34,531 nt of DNA from BS750m-G62 sp964577175 (GTDB lineage: Bacteria > Planctomycetota > Phycisphaerae > FEN-1346). A program made the translations under genes and the position numbers. The notes beneath the pieces are model-generated. The model was not told the origin of the DNA. It saw only the letters and a program-made list of their open reading frames with translations, and ran no database searches. Positions 22,676-31,095 of this stretch are shown here, one piece after another (position 1 is the stretch's first letter; each line of letters starts with the position of its first letter). The stretch is from positions 1-34,531 of the forward strand of contig CAZNYC010000032.1 in NCBI GenBank assembly GCA_964577175.1. Reading direction: 5' to 3'.

Positions 22676-23794
22676 ATGGTAAACGCAGACCGCTCAACCA
22701 GCCATAACCGGCGCCCCGCCGCGCTTTGTCATTCCGCATTCATCATTCCCTGTTCATCATGGCTGTTGCTGTTTTCCCTCGTGGCCACTCTCCTTGCCGC
22801 CGAGGCGCCGTCCGACACGCTGACGGCCCAGGACCGCCGGCAGATCACCCTCCTCGGCCGGCGGTTCGCCAAGGCGGAGGACGACGCCGCCCGCACCGCC
22901 GTCGCCGACGACCTCCTGGCCTACGGTCCCCGCGGGGCCGTCGCCCTCTACGACGCCACCGATCGCATGCTGACGCCCATGGTGGCCCGGTACCGGTCGG
23001 ACCTGCTCTCGGCCACGCGCGAGCGGCTCCGCCAGCGCTTCGCCGACGGGGACCAGGAGGCACTTGAAAGCCTCCAGACCACCGTCCGCTCGCTCCGCCA
23101 AGGCGATCTGACGAAGGAGAAGATCAAGACGAAGGGCGACCCGGCGCTCGAGAAACTCGAGGCCCGGCTCGTCATTCCGCCCGAGGAGGTCCTGGAAGAC
23201 AGCCCGGACCTCCACGCCCGGCGCGAGCGGCTGCTGGCCATCGGCGCCCACCGGCAGCGGGCGGCCGACTGCCTCCGCGAACACCATCCCGACGCCGCCG
23301 ACGCCCTGCCCGACCCGCGCCCGTTTGAGGACGCCCTCCGCGACCACGAGGGCCTGACCAGTCTGCTCGCCCTGGCCCCGAGCGACGCCGACCGGCGGGT
23401 CCTCATCGAGAACGCCGAGACGGCCCCGAAGATCCAGCCGGAGGAGGCTCGCGGCATTCGTCGGCTGAACCTCATCCGCCTGCTGGCGGGTCTGAAGCCG
23501 CTGCGTATCGACGTCCGCCTCTGCGACGCCTCGCGCGACCACTCGAAGGACATGGTCGAGAAGGGCTTCTTCGCCCACGAGTCGCCCGTCGAAGGCAAAA
23601 AGACCCCGTGGGACCGGGCCCGCAACTTCGGCACCTCCGCCCACGCCGAGAACATCGCCGCCGGCGCCGACACCGGGGCCCGTTCCATCAAGCAGTGGTG
23701 GTACAGCCCGGGGCATCACAAGAACATGATGGGCGGTCACCGGCGGGTGGGCCTCGGCCGGCACAAGAAAACGTGGACCCAGATGTTCGGGTGA
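22676..23794 (+). CDS. Exported CAP/SCP-domain protein
   Basis: A 372-residue protein with a C-terminal CAP (cysteine-rich secretory/PR-1, YkwD-like) domain over about residues 260-372. Motifs are LNLIRLLAGLKPLRID, LCDASRDHSKDMVEKGFFAHESP, a TPWDRARNFG segment, AENIAAG and WWYSPGHHKNMMGGHRRVGLG, where the conserved His and Glu residues of the CAP cavity are retained. A hydrophobic stretch, SWLLLFSLVATLLAAEA, ends near residue 44 and looks like a signal peptide with a long n-region. Residues 45-250 are charged, helical and unrecognised. The start is uncertain: ATG at 22676 lacks a ribosome binding site and the first codons read through a degenerate CATTC repeat. The function of bacterial CAP proteins is largely unknown. 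Confidence 0.8.
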   Translation: MVNADRSTSHNRRPAALCHSAFIIPCSSWLLLFSLVATLLAAEAPSDTLTAQDRRQITLLGRRFAKAEDDAARTAVADDLLAYGPRGAVALYDATDRMLTPMVARYRSDLLSATRERLRQRFADGDQEALESLQTTVRSLRQGDLTKEKIKTKGDPALEKLEARLVIPPEEVLEDSPDLHARRERLLAIGAHRQRAADCLREHHPDAADALPDPRPFEDALRDHEGLTSLLALAPSDADRRVLIENAETAPKIQPEEARGIRRLNLIRLLAGLKPLRIDVRLCDASRDHSKDMVEKGFFAHESPVEGKKTPWDRARNFGTSAHAENIAAGADTGARSIKQWWYSPGHHKNMMGGHRRVGLGRHKKTWTQMFG

Positions 23795-23838
23795 TGCGAT
23801 GCCGTGCGCCAACGAAACGTCACCGGACAAGGTGAAGC

Positions 23839-23862
23839 GCGGCGGGTCTCCGCACCCGCCGC
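23839..23862. repeat. GC palindrome
   Basis: Arms GCGGCGGGT/ACCCGCCGC around CTCCGC. It has the same loop class as 5597-5622 and, in inverse orientation, 33009-33032. Confidence 0.55.
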
Positions 23863-23966
23863 GGTGCCATCGTCAGCCGTGTGATCCTTCTCATCTGGTC
23901 GAGCGTGGTGGCCTGGGAAGGCCATCATGCGGGAGTCCGGAGCCCCGCCGCGCACGGCTTCGTCTC

Positions 23967-24935
23967 ATGGCACTGGTGGGCGTCGCCCTCACGGTCGTCG
24001 CGGGAGGCTGCGCCCCTGAGCCGCCGGAAGTGCCGGCGTCCGACGAGGCGCAGGCCGCCGAAGAGGAGAAGCCGATCCCCCTGATCGAAGCCTCCGGCCT
24101 GGTGATCCGCGGCGGGGGCAAGGTGGCGGTCGTCTGCGGCGACGAGGCCCGCGGGCACCTCTGGGGCGTCTCGCTCGACGACCCCGGCGAGCGCTGGGTC
24201 CTCCGCTTCCCGCGAAACACGCCGAGCCTGGACGACCTGGAGTCGCTCGCCCCGTGGGGGGAGCACAACCTCCTCGCCGCCACCAGCCAGACCCGCACGA
24301 AGAACAAGGAAAAGACCCGCCCCGCCCGGAACCGGCTGGCCCTGGTGTCGCTCACGCCGGACGCCCGCCGCGTCGTGGGCGTCCGCGTCTACGAGAACCT
24401 GCGCGGCGACGTGCTCCGGTACCTCACGATCCGCTACGGAAACCTCTTTGAGCACGTCCAGGCGATCGTGATGCGCGGGCCGAACGACGGCGGCTTGAAC
24501 GTCGAGGGCATGGCCGTCTGGCGCGACCGCCTCCTGCTCGGCCTGCGGTCGCCGCTCTCCGGCGGCAAGCCCGTCGTCCTGCCCGTCACGAACCCGGAGG
24601 CGGTGGTCGAGGGCGGCCGGCCGCCCGCGTTTGCCGCCCCCATCGTCCTGCCCGCCGAGCCGGACGAGGCGATCCGCGGCCTGACCGAGGGCCCTGACGA
24701 GACGATCCTCGTCCTGCTCGGCGCCGGGTCGGACGCCCCCGGCCCGCCGCAGCGGCTCGTCCGATGGTGGCCCCAGGCGAACCGCCTCGAAGAGGTAAAG
24801 GTGCCGGCCCTTGAAGGGATGAAACGGGCCGAGGGCCTGGCGGTCGACGCCGAGGGGCGGCTCGTCCTCGTGACGGACTACCGCCTGCCCCAGCCGCGGC
24901 AGGTGTTTCATCGGCTCCGGATGGGGAAGCCTTGA
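23967..24935 (+). CDS. Putative lipoprotein, DUF3616-like
   Basis: A 322-residue protein with a short hydrophobic start (MALVGVALTVVAGGC) and a Cys at residue 15 that may be lipidated, although the -3 position is Ala rather than the usual Leu. An acidic spacer follows. The body resembles DUF3616 proteins: residues with LVIRGGGKVAVVCGDE, a LESLAPW segment, LNVEGMAVWRDRLLLGLRSPL (split about 178-198) and IRGLTEGPDETILVLLG. These are beta-propeller-like proteins of unknown function. The start at ATG 23967 is chosen because the signal peptide begins there; no good ribosome binding site is visible, so an earlier start is possible. Confidence 0.72.
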   Translation: MALVGVALTVVAGGCAPEPPEVPASDEAQAAEEEKPIPLIEASGLVIRGGGKVAVVCGDEARGHLWGVSLDDPGERWVLRFPRNTPSLDDLESLAPWGEHNLLAATSQTRTKNKEKTRPARNRLALVSLTPDARRVVGVRVYENLRGDVLRYLTIRYGNLFEHVQAIVMRGPNDGGLNVEGMAVWRDRLLLGLRSPLSGGKPVVLPVTNPEAVVEGGRPPAFAAPIVLPAEPDEAIRGLTEGPDETILVLLGAGSDAPGPPQRLVRWWPQANRLEEVKVPALEGMKRAEGLAVDAEGRLVLVTDYRLPQPRQVFHRLRMGKP

Positions 24936-24983
24936 GGTCCGCGAAGAAGGTTCCGGATGTCGCTTTCCACCGTCGGAATCCGC

Positions 24984-25328
24984 CTACGACCGGTCGGGCA
25001 TCTCGTCGAGGATGCCGGTGATCTTCTGTTTGAGATCGGGAATATCATCTGCCAAAACGCTCTTCACCACCTCGACGTCGACCTCAAAGTAGTTGTGCAC
25101 GAGAACGTGCCGCATACCTACAATCTTGCTCCACGGCACTTCCGGATGCTGCGATCTGAACTCCTTTGATAGAGCGCGCGCCGCCTCGCCGATGATCCGA
25201 AGGTAGTGCAACATCCAGACCTGAACCAATTCGTTTTGTTCCAGGTTCCTGCGAGCGGCTTCGTCGTATTTCTCAACCTGCTCAATGGCATCTTGAATGT
25301 CGAGTAACCGTTCGCGGTCATCTCTCAT
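24984..25328 (-). CDS. hepT: HepT-like HEPN toxin (DUF86)
   Basis: A 114-residue HEPN ribonuclease-type toxin. The RX4HXY motif reads RHVLVHNY (about 73-80), preceded by VPWSKIVGM, the usual context in the HepT/DUF86 family. Its start overlaps the upstream nucleotidyltransferase stop by 4 bases (ATGA). In the Shewanella MntA/HepT system the antitoxin AMPylates the tyrosine of this motif to silence the RNase; the tyrosine is present here. The gene converges with the lipoprotein gene, ending 48 bases from its stop. Confidence 0.92.
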   Translation of the reverse strand: MRDDRERLLDIQDAIEQVEKYDEAARRNLEQNELVQVWMLHYLRIIGEAARALSKEFRSQHPEVPWSKIVGMRHVLVHNYFEVDVEVVKSVLADDIPDLKQKITGILDEMPDRS

Positions 25329-25615
25329 AGGGGCACCGCCTCACGAAGGACCCGGTCGCGAATTCTCGTCCGCAACCCCCGCTCCGTGACCACATCGACA
25401 CGGCAGCCGAGCAATTCCTGAAGTTCCACCAGAATCGCGCCCATGTCGAACAGGCTCCGGTCACGTTCCATGTCGACGAGGATGTCCAGGTCGCTCTTCT
25501 CGTCCGCCTCGCCGCGCGCCACGGACCCGAACACGCGCACGTTCCTCGCCCCGTGCTCGGCGCAGATACGGAGAATCTCCTCCCGATGTGTTTCCACGAG
25601 CGTCGCCAGATCCAT
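25325..25615 (-). CDS. mntA: MntA-like nucleotidyltransferase antitoxin
   Basis: A 96-residue minimal nucleotidyltransferase. The signature GSVARGEADEKSDLDIL fits GSx10DxD, with a third carboxylate in CRVDVVTE. The start ATG at 25615 has GGAGG 5 bases upstream; an in-frame extension to 25720 has no ribosome binding site. It is followed with ATGA overlap by a HepT-like gene, so this is a complete type VII toxin-antitoxin pair. The sequence is very close to the second pair at 30805: both share HGARNVRVFGS and a C-terminal RDRVLxEAxPL. Confidence 0.92.
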   Translation of the reverse strand: MDLATLVETHREEILRICAEHGARNVRVFGSVARGEADEKSDLDILVDMERDRSLFDMGAILVELQELLGCRVDVVTERGLRTRIRDRVLREAVPL

Positions 25616-25667
25616 GGCCACCTCCGGCTCGTCCGTACGGAACATCGGCTCAAACAGGCTTGGATCA

Positions 25668-28583
25668 TTATGCCTGCTCGTCCGCGGCCAGGCCAGCCCT
25701 TTCGCCGGGCGCGAGGGCATCCGCCAGCACCTCCATCGGATGGACCACCGGCAGGCCCGTGCCGTGGGCGAGTTGGGTCCGGCACATGCCGCAACTCGTC
25801 ACCACCGCCTCCGCCCCTGAATCTCGGATCCGGTCCATAACGGGCCGGGCGATGGCCTCGGAGGTCTCGGCATTGGCCGCCTTCAGGCCGTACGTGCCGC
25901 CCATCCCGCAGCACTCCTCGTTCACGAGGACGAATTCGATGCCGAGGAGCCGCTCGAGCAGCCGTTTCGGCTGCTCGCCCCGCCCCGCTGCCCGCAGATG
26001 GCACGGGGCATGATACGCCAGCCGCCGCGTTTGCCACGACGACGCGGCCGCCGTCGGGACGGGGCCCTCGCGCTCGCCGGCGAGTTCATCGAGCAGGTCG
26101 TGGACGTCGCGGGTGGCCTCGGCGACGCGGGCGGCGCGCTCGTCCGGCTCGTCCATCTCGAGCCACTCCTCGGTCAGCGTCAGGACGCACGACGGGCACC
26201 CGCTCGCCACGACGTAGCCGGCCGCCACGAGCGGTGCAAGGACGTCCAGGTTGAACGCCCGGTCCGCCAGCGCCGCCTCCGCGTCGCCGGCGCAGAGATT
26301 CGGAATACCGCAGCACCGCTGCTCGGGGATGAAGACCTCGCACCCGAGGGCCTGGAGGACTTGCAGGGCGGCCCGTCCGATCTGCGGCTCGTTGAAGAGT
26401 TCGAAACATCCCGCGAAGTACGCCACCCGCCGCACGGGCTCGCCGTCGGCCGGCGTCCGGACACCTTCCGGCAGCCGGTCGCGGCTGAAGCGCGGCATGG
26501 CGGCCCGCCGGCCGATGCCGCCCACCTTCTCCATCAGCCACCGCACCGGACGCCAGCCGAGCATCCAGTTCGAGACGGGGGCGGCCGCGCTGCCCGCCCG
26601 GCCCATCGGACGGACCCGGGTCATCTGCCGCTCCGTCCACGGCAGGTGCCCGCGTGCGGCCAGGTGCTGCTTGTGTTTCAGCAGCAGGCCCGGCACGTTG
26701 ACGCGGCTGGGGCACTGGACGAGGCACGACTTGCAGTTGTAACAGAGGTCGGCAACGTGGCGCATGCGGTCGGCGTCGAGGTCGGCCGGGTCGAGGCCGC
26801 CGCTCAGGACCTCGCGCAGCAGGTTCGCCTTGCCGCGCGGCGTGGCCGCCTCGTCACCGGTCACCTTGAAAACGGGGCAGAACTCGCGGCACGTGCCGCA
26901 GCCGTGGCAGCGGACGAGTTCCTCGGCCCAGGGGTCGCGGTCGAACGCCTCCCCGGTCTCGACCAGGGCAAACCCCGGGCCGAGCCGCAGGTCGTCCGTA
27001 TGGACGTGCCGCTCGTCGGTCACGACCTTGCCGGGGTTGAGGATGCCGTCGGGATCCCAGAGCCGCTTGACCTCCTGCATGAGGCCGTAGAGTTCGTCGC
27101 CGAACTGGAGACGCAGGTACCCGCTCCGCGCCAGGCCGTCGCCGTGCTCGCACGAGACCGTGCCGCCGAGGCGCACGACGAGGGCGGTCACGTCGTCGGC
27201 GATGGCCTGCATCTTGGTCACGTCCTCGGGCCGGCGCATGTCCAGGATGGGGCGGGCGTGGAGGTTCGAGTCGCCCGCGTGCCCGTAGATGGCCGCCTCC
27301 ACGCCGTGCCGCGCAAACACCTCGCGGATGCCGTGGATGTACTCGACCAGGCGGTCCGGCGGAACGGAGACGTCCTCAATGAACGGGGTGATCCGCTTCG
27401 GCCCCGGCAGCCGCTGGAGAATCTGGACGGCCTGCTTGCGGACCTGCCACAGGCGTTCCTGCTCGGCCGGGTCGCAGGACTCCAGGCCGCCGAACGCCAG
27501 GCCGAGGCCGTCGATCACTCTCTCGCGCACGCGGCGGATGAAGGCCTCGTTCTCGGCGCGGGAGTCGGAGAGTTGCTCGACCAGCACGACCGTGTCGGCC
27601 TCGGGCGGGAGGTACTTCTGGGGCACGGAGCCGTCGGCCCGGACGATGTCCAGGAAGACCCGCTCCATGATCTCGCACGCGCTGGGGCCGAGGTCGAGGA
27701 TAAAGTGGATCGCCTCGCCGCCCTTCTCCAGATCATCGAACCAGAGGAGGAGGCTGGCCCGCTCGCTCGGCTTCGGCACGGCGCGGACGGCCGCCTCGAC
27801 GACGATGGCGAGCGTGCCCTCGCTGCCGACGACGAGGCGCGAGAGGTCCACCCGCCCGTCCGCCAGCACGTTGAACAGGTTGTAGCCGGCGCTGTGTTTG
27901 CTGGTGAACGGGGTGTGGGTCCGGAGGAGGTCGGCGTTCGCCTGCACGAGGCGGCCGGTGCCGACGGCGGCGCGGCCGAGGAGGTTGTCGCGTTCGGCGA
28001 GGGCCCGCCACGCGTCACCCTCGGCGTCGAGCGGTTCGAGGCGAACGCGCGACCCGTCCGCCAGGATCACGTCCAGCCACGCCACGTGCTCGCGCATCGA
28101 GCCGTACCGGATGCCGCGGGCGCCGGAGGCGTTCGTCCCCAGGTTCCCGCCGATCGTGCAGAACGGGGCGCTGGACGGGTCCGGGCCGAGCATCAGGCCG
28201 CGGGCGGCGAGCGCCTCGTCGATGTCGCCCGTGACGGCGCCCGGCTGGACGCGGACGAGGCGCTCGCCGGCGTCGATGTCGAGGATGCGGTCCATGTACT
28301 TCGTGAAATCGAGGACGATGCCGCGCCCGAGCGCCTGGCCGACGACGCCCGAACCGGCGCCCCGTGCCGTGACGGAGATGCCGAGCCGCCCGGCCGCCTG
28401 GACCGCGGCCGACACGTCCTCGGCCGCCTTCGGCACGACGACGGCCAGCGGGGGGATGCGGTAGATACAGGCCGCCGTCGCGTACGCCGCCCGGCTGAAC
28501 CGGTCGGTCAGCACGTCGCCCCGAATGCGGCCGTCGAGGGCGCGGGCGACGTCGTCGGGCGTGATGGTGCAGGTTTCGGGCAT
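25668..28583 (-). CDS. FAD-linked oxidoreductase fused to Fe-S/CCG subunit (YdiJ / D-lactate or glycolate dehydrogenase type)
   Basis: A 971-residue fusion. The N-terminal FAD-binding domain (about 35-260) has ARGAGSGVVGQALGRG and CTIGGNLGTNASG. The FAD-oxidase C-terminal domain (about 265-530) contains YGHAGDSNLHARP and CEHGDGLARS. Two ferredoxin-type clusters follow: CHGCGTCREFCP and CYNCKSCLVQCPS (about 575-645). Two CCG heterodisulfide-reductase-type domains end the protein (CCGIPN near 755, ECCGMGG near 895). Such enzymes oxidise D-2-hydroxy acids (D-lactate, glycolate, D-2-hydroxyglutarate) and pass electrons to the quinone pool. The length is close to E. coli YdiJ. ATG at 28583 has no strong ribosome binding site. 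The substrate is unknown; the LarE gene diverging from it makes lactate worth testing. Confidence 0.92.
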   Translation of the reverse strand: MPETCTITPDDVARALDGRIRGDVLTDRFSRAAYATAACIYRIPPLAVVVPKAAEDVSAAVQAAGRLGISVTARGAGSGVVGQALGRGIVLDFTKYMDRILDIDAGERLVRVQPGAVTGDIDEALAARGLMLGPDPSSAPFCTIGGNLGTNASGARGIRYGSMREHVAWLDVILADGSRVRLEPLDAEGDAWRALAERDNLLGRAAVGTGRLVQANADLLRTHTPFTSKHSAGYNLFNVLADGRVDLSRLVVGSEGTLAIVVEAAVRAVPKPSERASLLLWFDDLEKGGEAIHFILDLGPSACEIMERVFLDIVRADGSVPQKYLPPEADTVVLVEQLSDSRAENEAFIRRVRERVIDGLGLAFGGLESCDPAEQERLWQVRKQAVQILQRLPGPKRITPFIEDVSVPPDRLVEYIHGIREVFARHGVEAAIYGHAGDSNLHARPILDMRRPEDVTKMQAIADDVTALVVRLGGTVSCEHGDGLARSGYLRLQFGDELYGLMQEVKRLWDPDGILNPGKVVTDERHVHTDDLRLGPGFALVETGEAFDRDPWAEELVRCHGCGTCREFCPVFKVTGDEAATPRGKANLLREVLSGGLDPADLDADRMRHVADLCYNCKSCLVQCPSRVNVPGLLLKHKQHLAARGHLPWTERQMTRVRPMGRAGSAAAPVSNWMLGWRPVRWLMEKVGGIGRRAAMPRFSRDRLPEGVRTPADGEPVRRVAYFAGCFELFNEPQIGRAALQVLQALGCEVFIPEQRCCGIPNLCAGDAEAALADRAFNLDVLAPLVAAGYVVASGCPSCVLTLTEEWLEMDEPDERAARVAEATRDVHDLLDELAGEREGPVPTAAASSWQTRRLAYHAPCHLRAAGRGEQPKRLLERLLGIEFVLVNEECCGMGGTYGLKAANAETSEAIARPVMDRIRDSGAEAVVTSCGMCRTQLAHGTGLPVVHPMEVLADALAPGERAGLAADEQA

Positions 28584-28645
28584 GCAAGATTCTCAAGAGA
28601 GGATGTGGTCCAGGTTCGGGGCCTCCGGGAAACAACGTCCAAGAT

Positions 28646-28741
28646 TGTATTCTGAGGAGGCCGTAAGGCCGACGAAGAATCTCGCCTTGACGCCGTTCGC
28701 ACGGCGAGATTCTTCGCTCGCTTCGCTTGCTGAGAATGACA
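28646..28741. repeat. CATTCTGAGG hairpin element, copy 4
   Basis: A 96-base element, ends TGTATTCTGAGG and the pairing GAGAATGACA, inner arms GAAGAATCTCGCC/GGCGAGATTCTTC. The right half contains CGCTCGCTTCGCTTGCTGAGAATG, split over two parts, close to the widespread form. It sits between two diverging genes. Confidence 0.75.
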
Positions 28742-28765
28742 CCATCATTTGGCCACCCGGACCGC

Positions 28766-28794
28766 TTGATTGGCCCGGGGCCAAGCCATAGTAT
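28766..28794 (+). promoter_or_regulatory. Candidate promoter for the PP-loop pair
   Basis: TTGATT (28766-28771), 17 bases, TAGTAT (28789-28794). The start would be about 25 bases before the GTG. Confidence 0.5.
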
Positions 28795-28825
28795 ACCTGA
28801 GGACGCGCGAAAACAAGGCGAGGCC

Positions 28826-29839
28826 GTGACGCGGGCTATCGGATGCATTTCGGGCGGGCTCGACTCCCTGCTCGCCGTGCGCCTCGTCCAGGAGCAGGGC
28901 ATCGACGTGCTGGCCCTGCACGTCCTGCACCTGTGGCACGGGCACGGTTCGCCGCCGGGGGAGCCGCCGCCAGCCGTCCGGCGGGCCGAGGCGCTCGGCG
29001 CCGAGGTCCGCACGGTCGACGGGCGGGACGCCGACCTCGCCCTCCTGCACGACCCGCCGCACGGCTTCGGAAAACATCTGAATCCATGCATCGACTGCCG
29101 CATCTGGACCCTCTGCCAGGCCCGCCGGCTGATGGAGGCGGAAGGGGCGGCCTTCGTTTTCACGGGCGAGGTCCTCGGCCAGCGGCCGATGTCGCAGCGG
29201 CGCGACGCCTTGCGCCTGGTGGAGAAGGAGGCGGGCCTTACGGACCTGCTGGTCCGGCCCCTCTCGGCCAGGTGCCTGCCGCCCACCCGCCCGGAGCGCG
29301 AAGGCATCCTCGACCGCGACCGCCTGCTCGACCTCGCCGGCCGATCGCGCAAGCCGCAGATGGCCCTCGCGCGCGACCTGGGCGTCACCGATTACGCCAC
29401 GCCCGCCGGCGGGTGCCTGCTCACCGACCCCGGCTTCTCGCACCGCCTGGGGGAACTCATGCAGCAGAAGGACCCCTCGCCGACGGACGTGGAACTGCTG
29501 AAGGTCGGCCGGCATTTCCGGCTCGCGGGCGGCACGTGGGTCGTCGTCGGCCGGCACCAGGCGGACAACGAGCGCCTGGCGGACCTGGTGGAGGCGGACG
29601 ACGTGCGGCTGGAGCCGGCCGACGTGCCCGGCCCGACGACGATCGTCCGCCCGCCCGCCGGCGACGGCGCGATCGAGCGCGCCGCCGCCGTCACGCTCCG
29701 CTACACGAAGGTGCCGCCGGGCGAGGTGCGGCCGGTGACGGTCCGGGCGGCGGGCGAGGCGCCGCGGACGATCCACGTCGCCCCGGCCGACGAGGCCTTC
29801 TGCCGCTCGCATCTCATCGCTAACGAGGAATCCACATGA
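28826..29839 (+). CDS. PP-loop tRNA-thiolation-like enzyme with three cysteines
   Basis: A 337-residue PP-loop ATPase. SGGLDS (9-14) is the adenylation loop. C88-I-D-C91 and C197 (in GGCLLTD) form a CxxC plus distant Cys set, the pattern used by [4Fe-4S]-dependent sulfur-transfer enzymes. The middle, FVFTGEVLGQRPMSQ (about 110-124), is typical of ThiI/MnmA-related thiouridylases. The C-terminal part (GRHFRLAGGTWVVVGRHQADNERL) resembles the NFACT-R/DUF814 RNA-binding module. Together these suggest a tRNA 2- or 4-thiolation enzyme of the archaeal/Aquifex-like branch. GTG at 28826 has AAGGCGAGG just upstream. Its stop overlaps larE by 4 bases. The target nucleotide is not known. Confidence 0.82.
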   Translation: MTRAIGCISGGLDSLLAVRLVQEQGIDVLALHVLHLWHGHGSPPGEPPPAVRRAEALGAEVRTVDGRDADLALLHDPPHGFGKHLNPCIDCRIWTLCQARRLMEAEGAAFVFTGEVLGQRPMSQRRDALRLVEKEAGLTDLLVRPLSARCLPPTRPEREGILDRDRLLDLAGRSRKPQMALARDLGVTDYATPAGGCLLTDPGFSHRLGELMQQKDPSPTDVELLKVGRHFRLAGGTWVVVGRHQADNERLADLVEADDVRLEPADVPGPTTIVRPPAGDGAIERAAAVTLRYTKVPPGEVRPVTVRAAGEAPRTIHVAPADEAFCRSHLIANEEST

Positions 29840-30705
29840 GCAAGGTCCGAAAAGCACTGCACGAGACGCCCGCCCTGGACGCCAGGCGCGCCCGGCTGCG
29901 CGAGATCCTGAGCGAGATGGCGTCCGCGGCCGTCGCGTTCTCCGGCGGCGTGGACTCGACGCTGCTGCTCGCCGAGGCGCTCGGCGTCCTCGGCCGCGAC
30001 AAGGTCCTCGCGGTCACGCTGACGGGGTCGCTTTTCCCGCCGGAGGAGGTCCACGAGACGAACGCCCTGGCCGAGCGGCTCGGCGCCGAGCACGCCGTCC
30101 TCAAGCAGCACCCGCTGGAGGTGGCGGGCCTGGCGGACAATCCGCCCGACCGGTGCTACGTGTGCAAGCGGGCGCTGTTCCGGTCGGTCATCCAACTGGC
30201 GGAGGAGCGCGGCCTGGCGGAGGTGCTGGACGGCTCGAACGCCGACGACGCCCGTGCCCATCGCCCCGGCAAACGGGCGCTCGCGGAACTGGGCGTGGCG
30301 AGTCCCTTGATGGAGGCCGGTCTCGGCAAGGCCGACGTGCGGGCCCTCTCGCGGCGCCTGGACCTGCCGACGGCGGACCGGCCGTCCTCGCCCTGCCTCG
30401 CCACCCGGTTTCCGTACGGCCAGCCGATTACCGAGGCCGGGCTCCAGCGTGTGGCGGCGGCGGAGCGGCATCTGCATCACCTGGGGTACGAGGTGTGCCG
30501 GGTGCGCGATCACGGCGACGTGGCCCGCATCGAGGTGCCGCCGGAGCAGGTGGCGCGGCTGGTGTCCCGGCACCACGGGCAGATCGTCGCGGACCTGAAG
30601 GCCCTCGGCTACGCGTACGTGACGGTCGACCTGGAGGGGTACCGGTCGGGGGCGATGGACGAGGTGCTTTTCAATGCGGAACGCGGAACGGGGAAGGCGG
30701 AATGA
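29836..30705 (+). CDS. larE: LarE, ATP-dependent sulfur transferase for the nickel-pincer cofactor
   Basis: A 289-residue PP-loop enzyme. SGGVDS (36-41) binds ATP; DGSNADD (132-138) and SSPCLATRFPYG (184-195) are LarE signatures. Besides C187, which matches the sacrificial Cys176 of Lactobacillus LarE, it has C107-Y-V-C110. The three-cysteine form is the type that, in Thermotoga-like LarE, carries a [4Fe-4S] cluster and can act catalytically rather than sacrificing its cysteine. LarE thiolates a nicotinic-acid-derived intermediate during synthesis of the lactate racemase cofactor. LarA, LarB and LarC are absent from the window. ATG at 29836 overlaps the upstream stop. The last codons run into a GGAATG-type repeat that supplies the stop. 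Confidence 0.9.
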   Translation: MSKVRKALHETPALDARRARLREILSEMASAAVAFSGGVDSTLLLAEALGVLGRDKVLAVTLTGSLFPPEEVHETNALAERLGAEHAVLKQHPLEVAGLADNPPDRCYVCKRALFRSVIQLAEERGLAEVLDGSNADDARAHRPGKRALAELGVASPLMEAGLGKADVRALSRRLDLPTADRPSSPCLATRFPYGQPITEAGLQRVAAAERHLHHLGYEVCRVRDHGDVARIEVPPEQVARLVSRHHGQIVADLKALGYAYVTVDLEGYRSGAMDEVLFNAERGTGKAE

Positions 30706-30742
30706 AGCCGGCCTTCGCCTTGGGGGAAAACGCCGCAAAGAC

Positions 30743-30773
30743 TTGACCGAGGCAACGGTTGTGCTAGTCTAAT
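30743..30773 (+). promoter_or_regulatory. Weak candidate promoter for the second MntA/HepT pair
   Basis: TTGACC at 30743-30748. Either TAGTCT (16-base spacer) or TCTAAT (19-base spacer, ending 30773) could be the -10. The start would lie about 25 bases before the ATG. Confidence 0.35.
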
Positions 30774-30804
30774 GCTGCAACCGCAGTGACGCGAGGAGCG
30801 TGCG

Positions 30805-31095
30805 ATGGCGCTGGACCCCCTCGTCACCGAGAAGCGAGACGACATTCTCCGCTTGGCCAAGCGCCATGGCGCGCGCAATGTGCGCGTGTTCGGGTCGGCG
30901 GCCAACGGTCAAACAAGGCCGGACAGCGACGTGGATTTCCTCGTAGACCTGGACGAGGACCGTTCGCTCCTGGACCTTGGCGCGCTGCTGATGGACCTCC
31001 AGGACCTGCTGGGGCGCAAGGTGGACCTGGTAACCGAGCCTGCGCTGCATTGGTACATCCGCGACCGCGTCTTGCACGAGGCCACACCGCTATGA
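30805..31095 (+). CDS. mntA: MntA-like nucleotidyltransferase antitoxin, second copy
   Basis: A 96-residue minimal nucleotidyltransferase. GSAANGQTRPDSDVDFL fits GSx10DxD; it has AANG where the other two copies have ARG. KVDLVTE supplies the third carboxylate. ATG at 30805 has GAGGAG 6 bases upstream. Length and sequence layout equal the copy at 25325-25615, including the C-terminal RDRVLHEATPL. The stop overlaps the HepT-like gene by 4 bases. Confidence 0.92.
   Translation: MALDPLVTEKRDDILRLAKRHGARNVRVFGSAANGQTRPDSDVDFLVDLDEDRSLLDLGALLMDLQDLLGRKVDLVTEPALHWYIRDRVLHEATPL

Noticed and set aside
25998..28655. Plus-strand open frame of 885 codons opposite the FAD/Fe-S oxidoreductase
   Set aside because: Antisense shadow; the minus-strand frame has all cofactor motifs in order.
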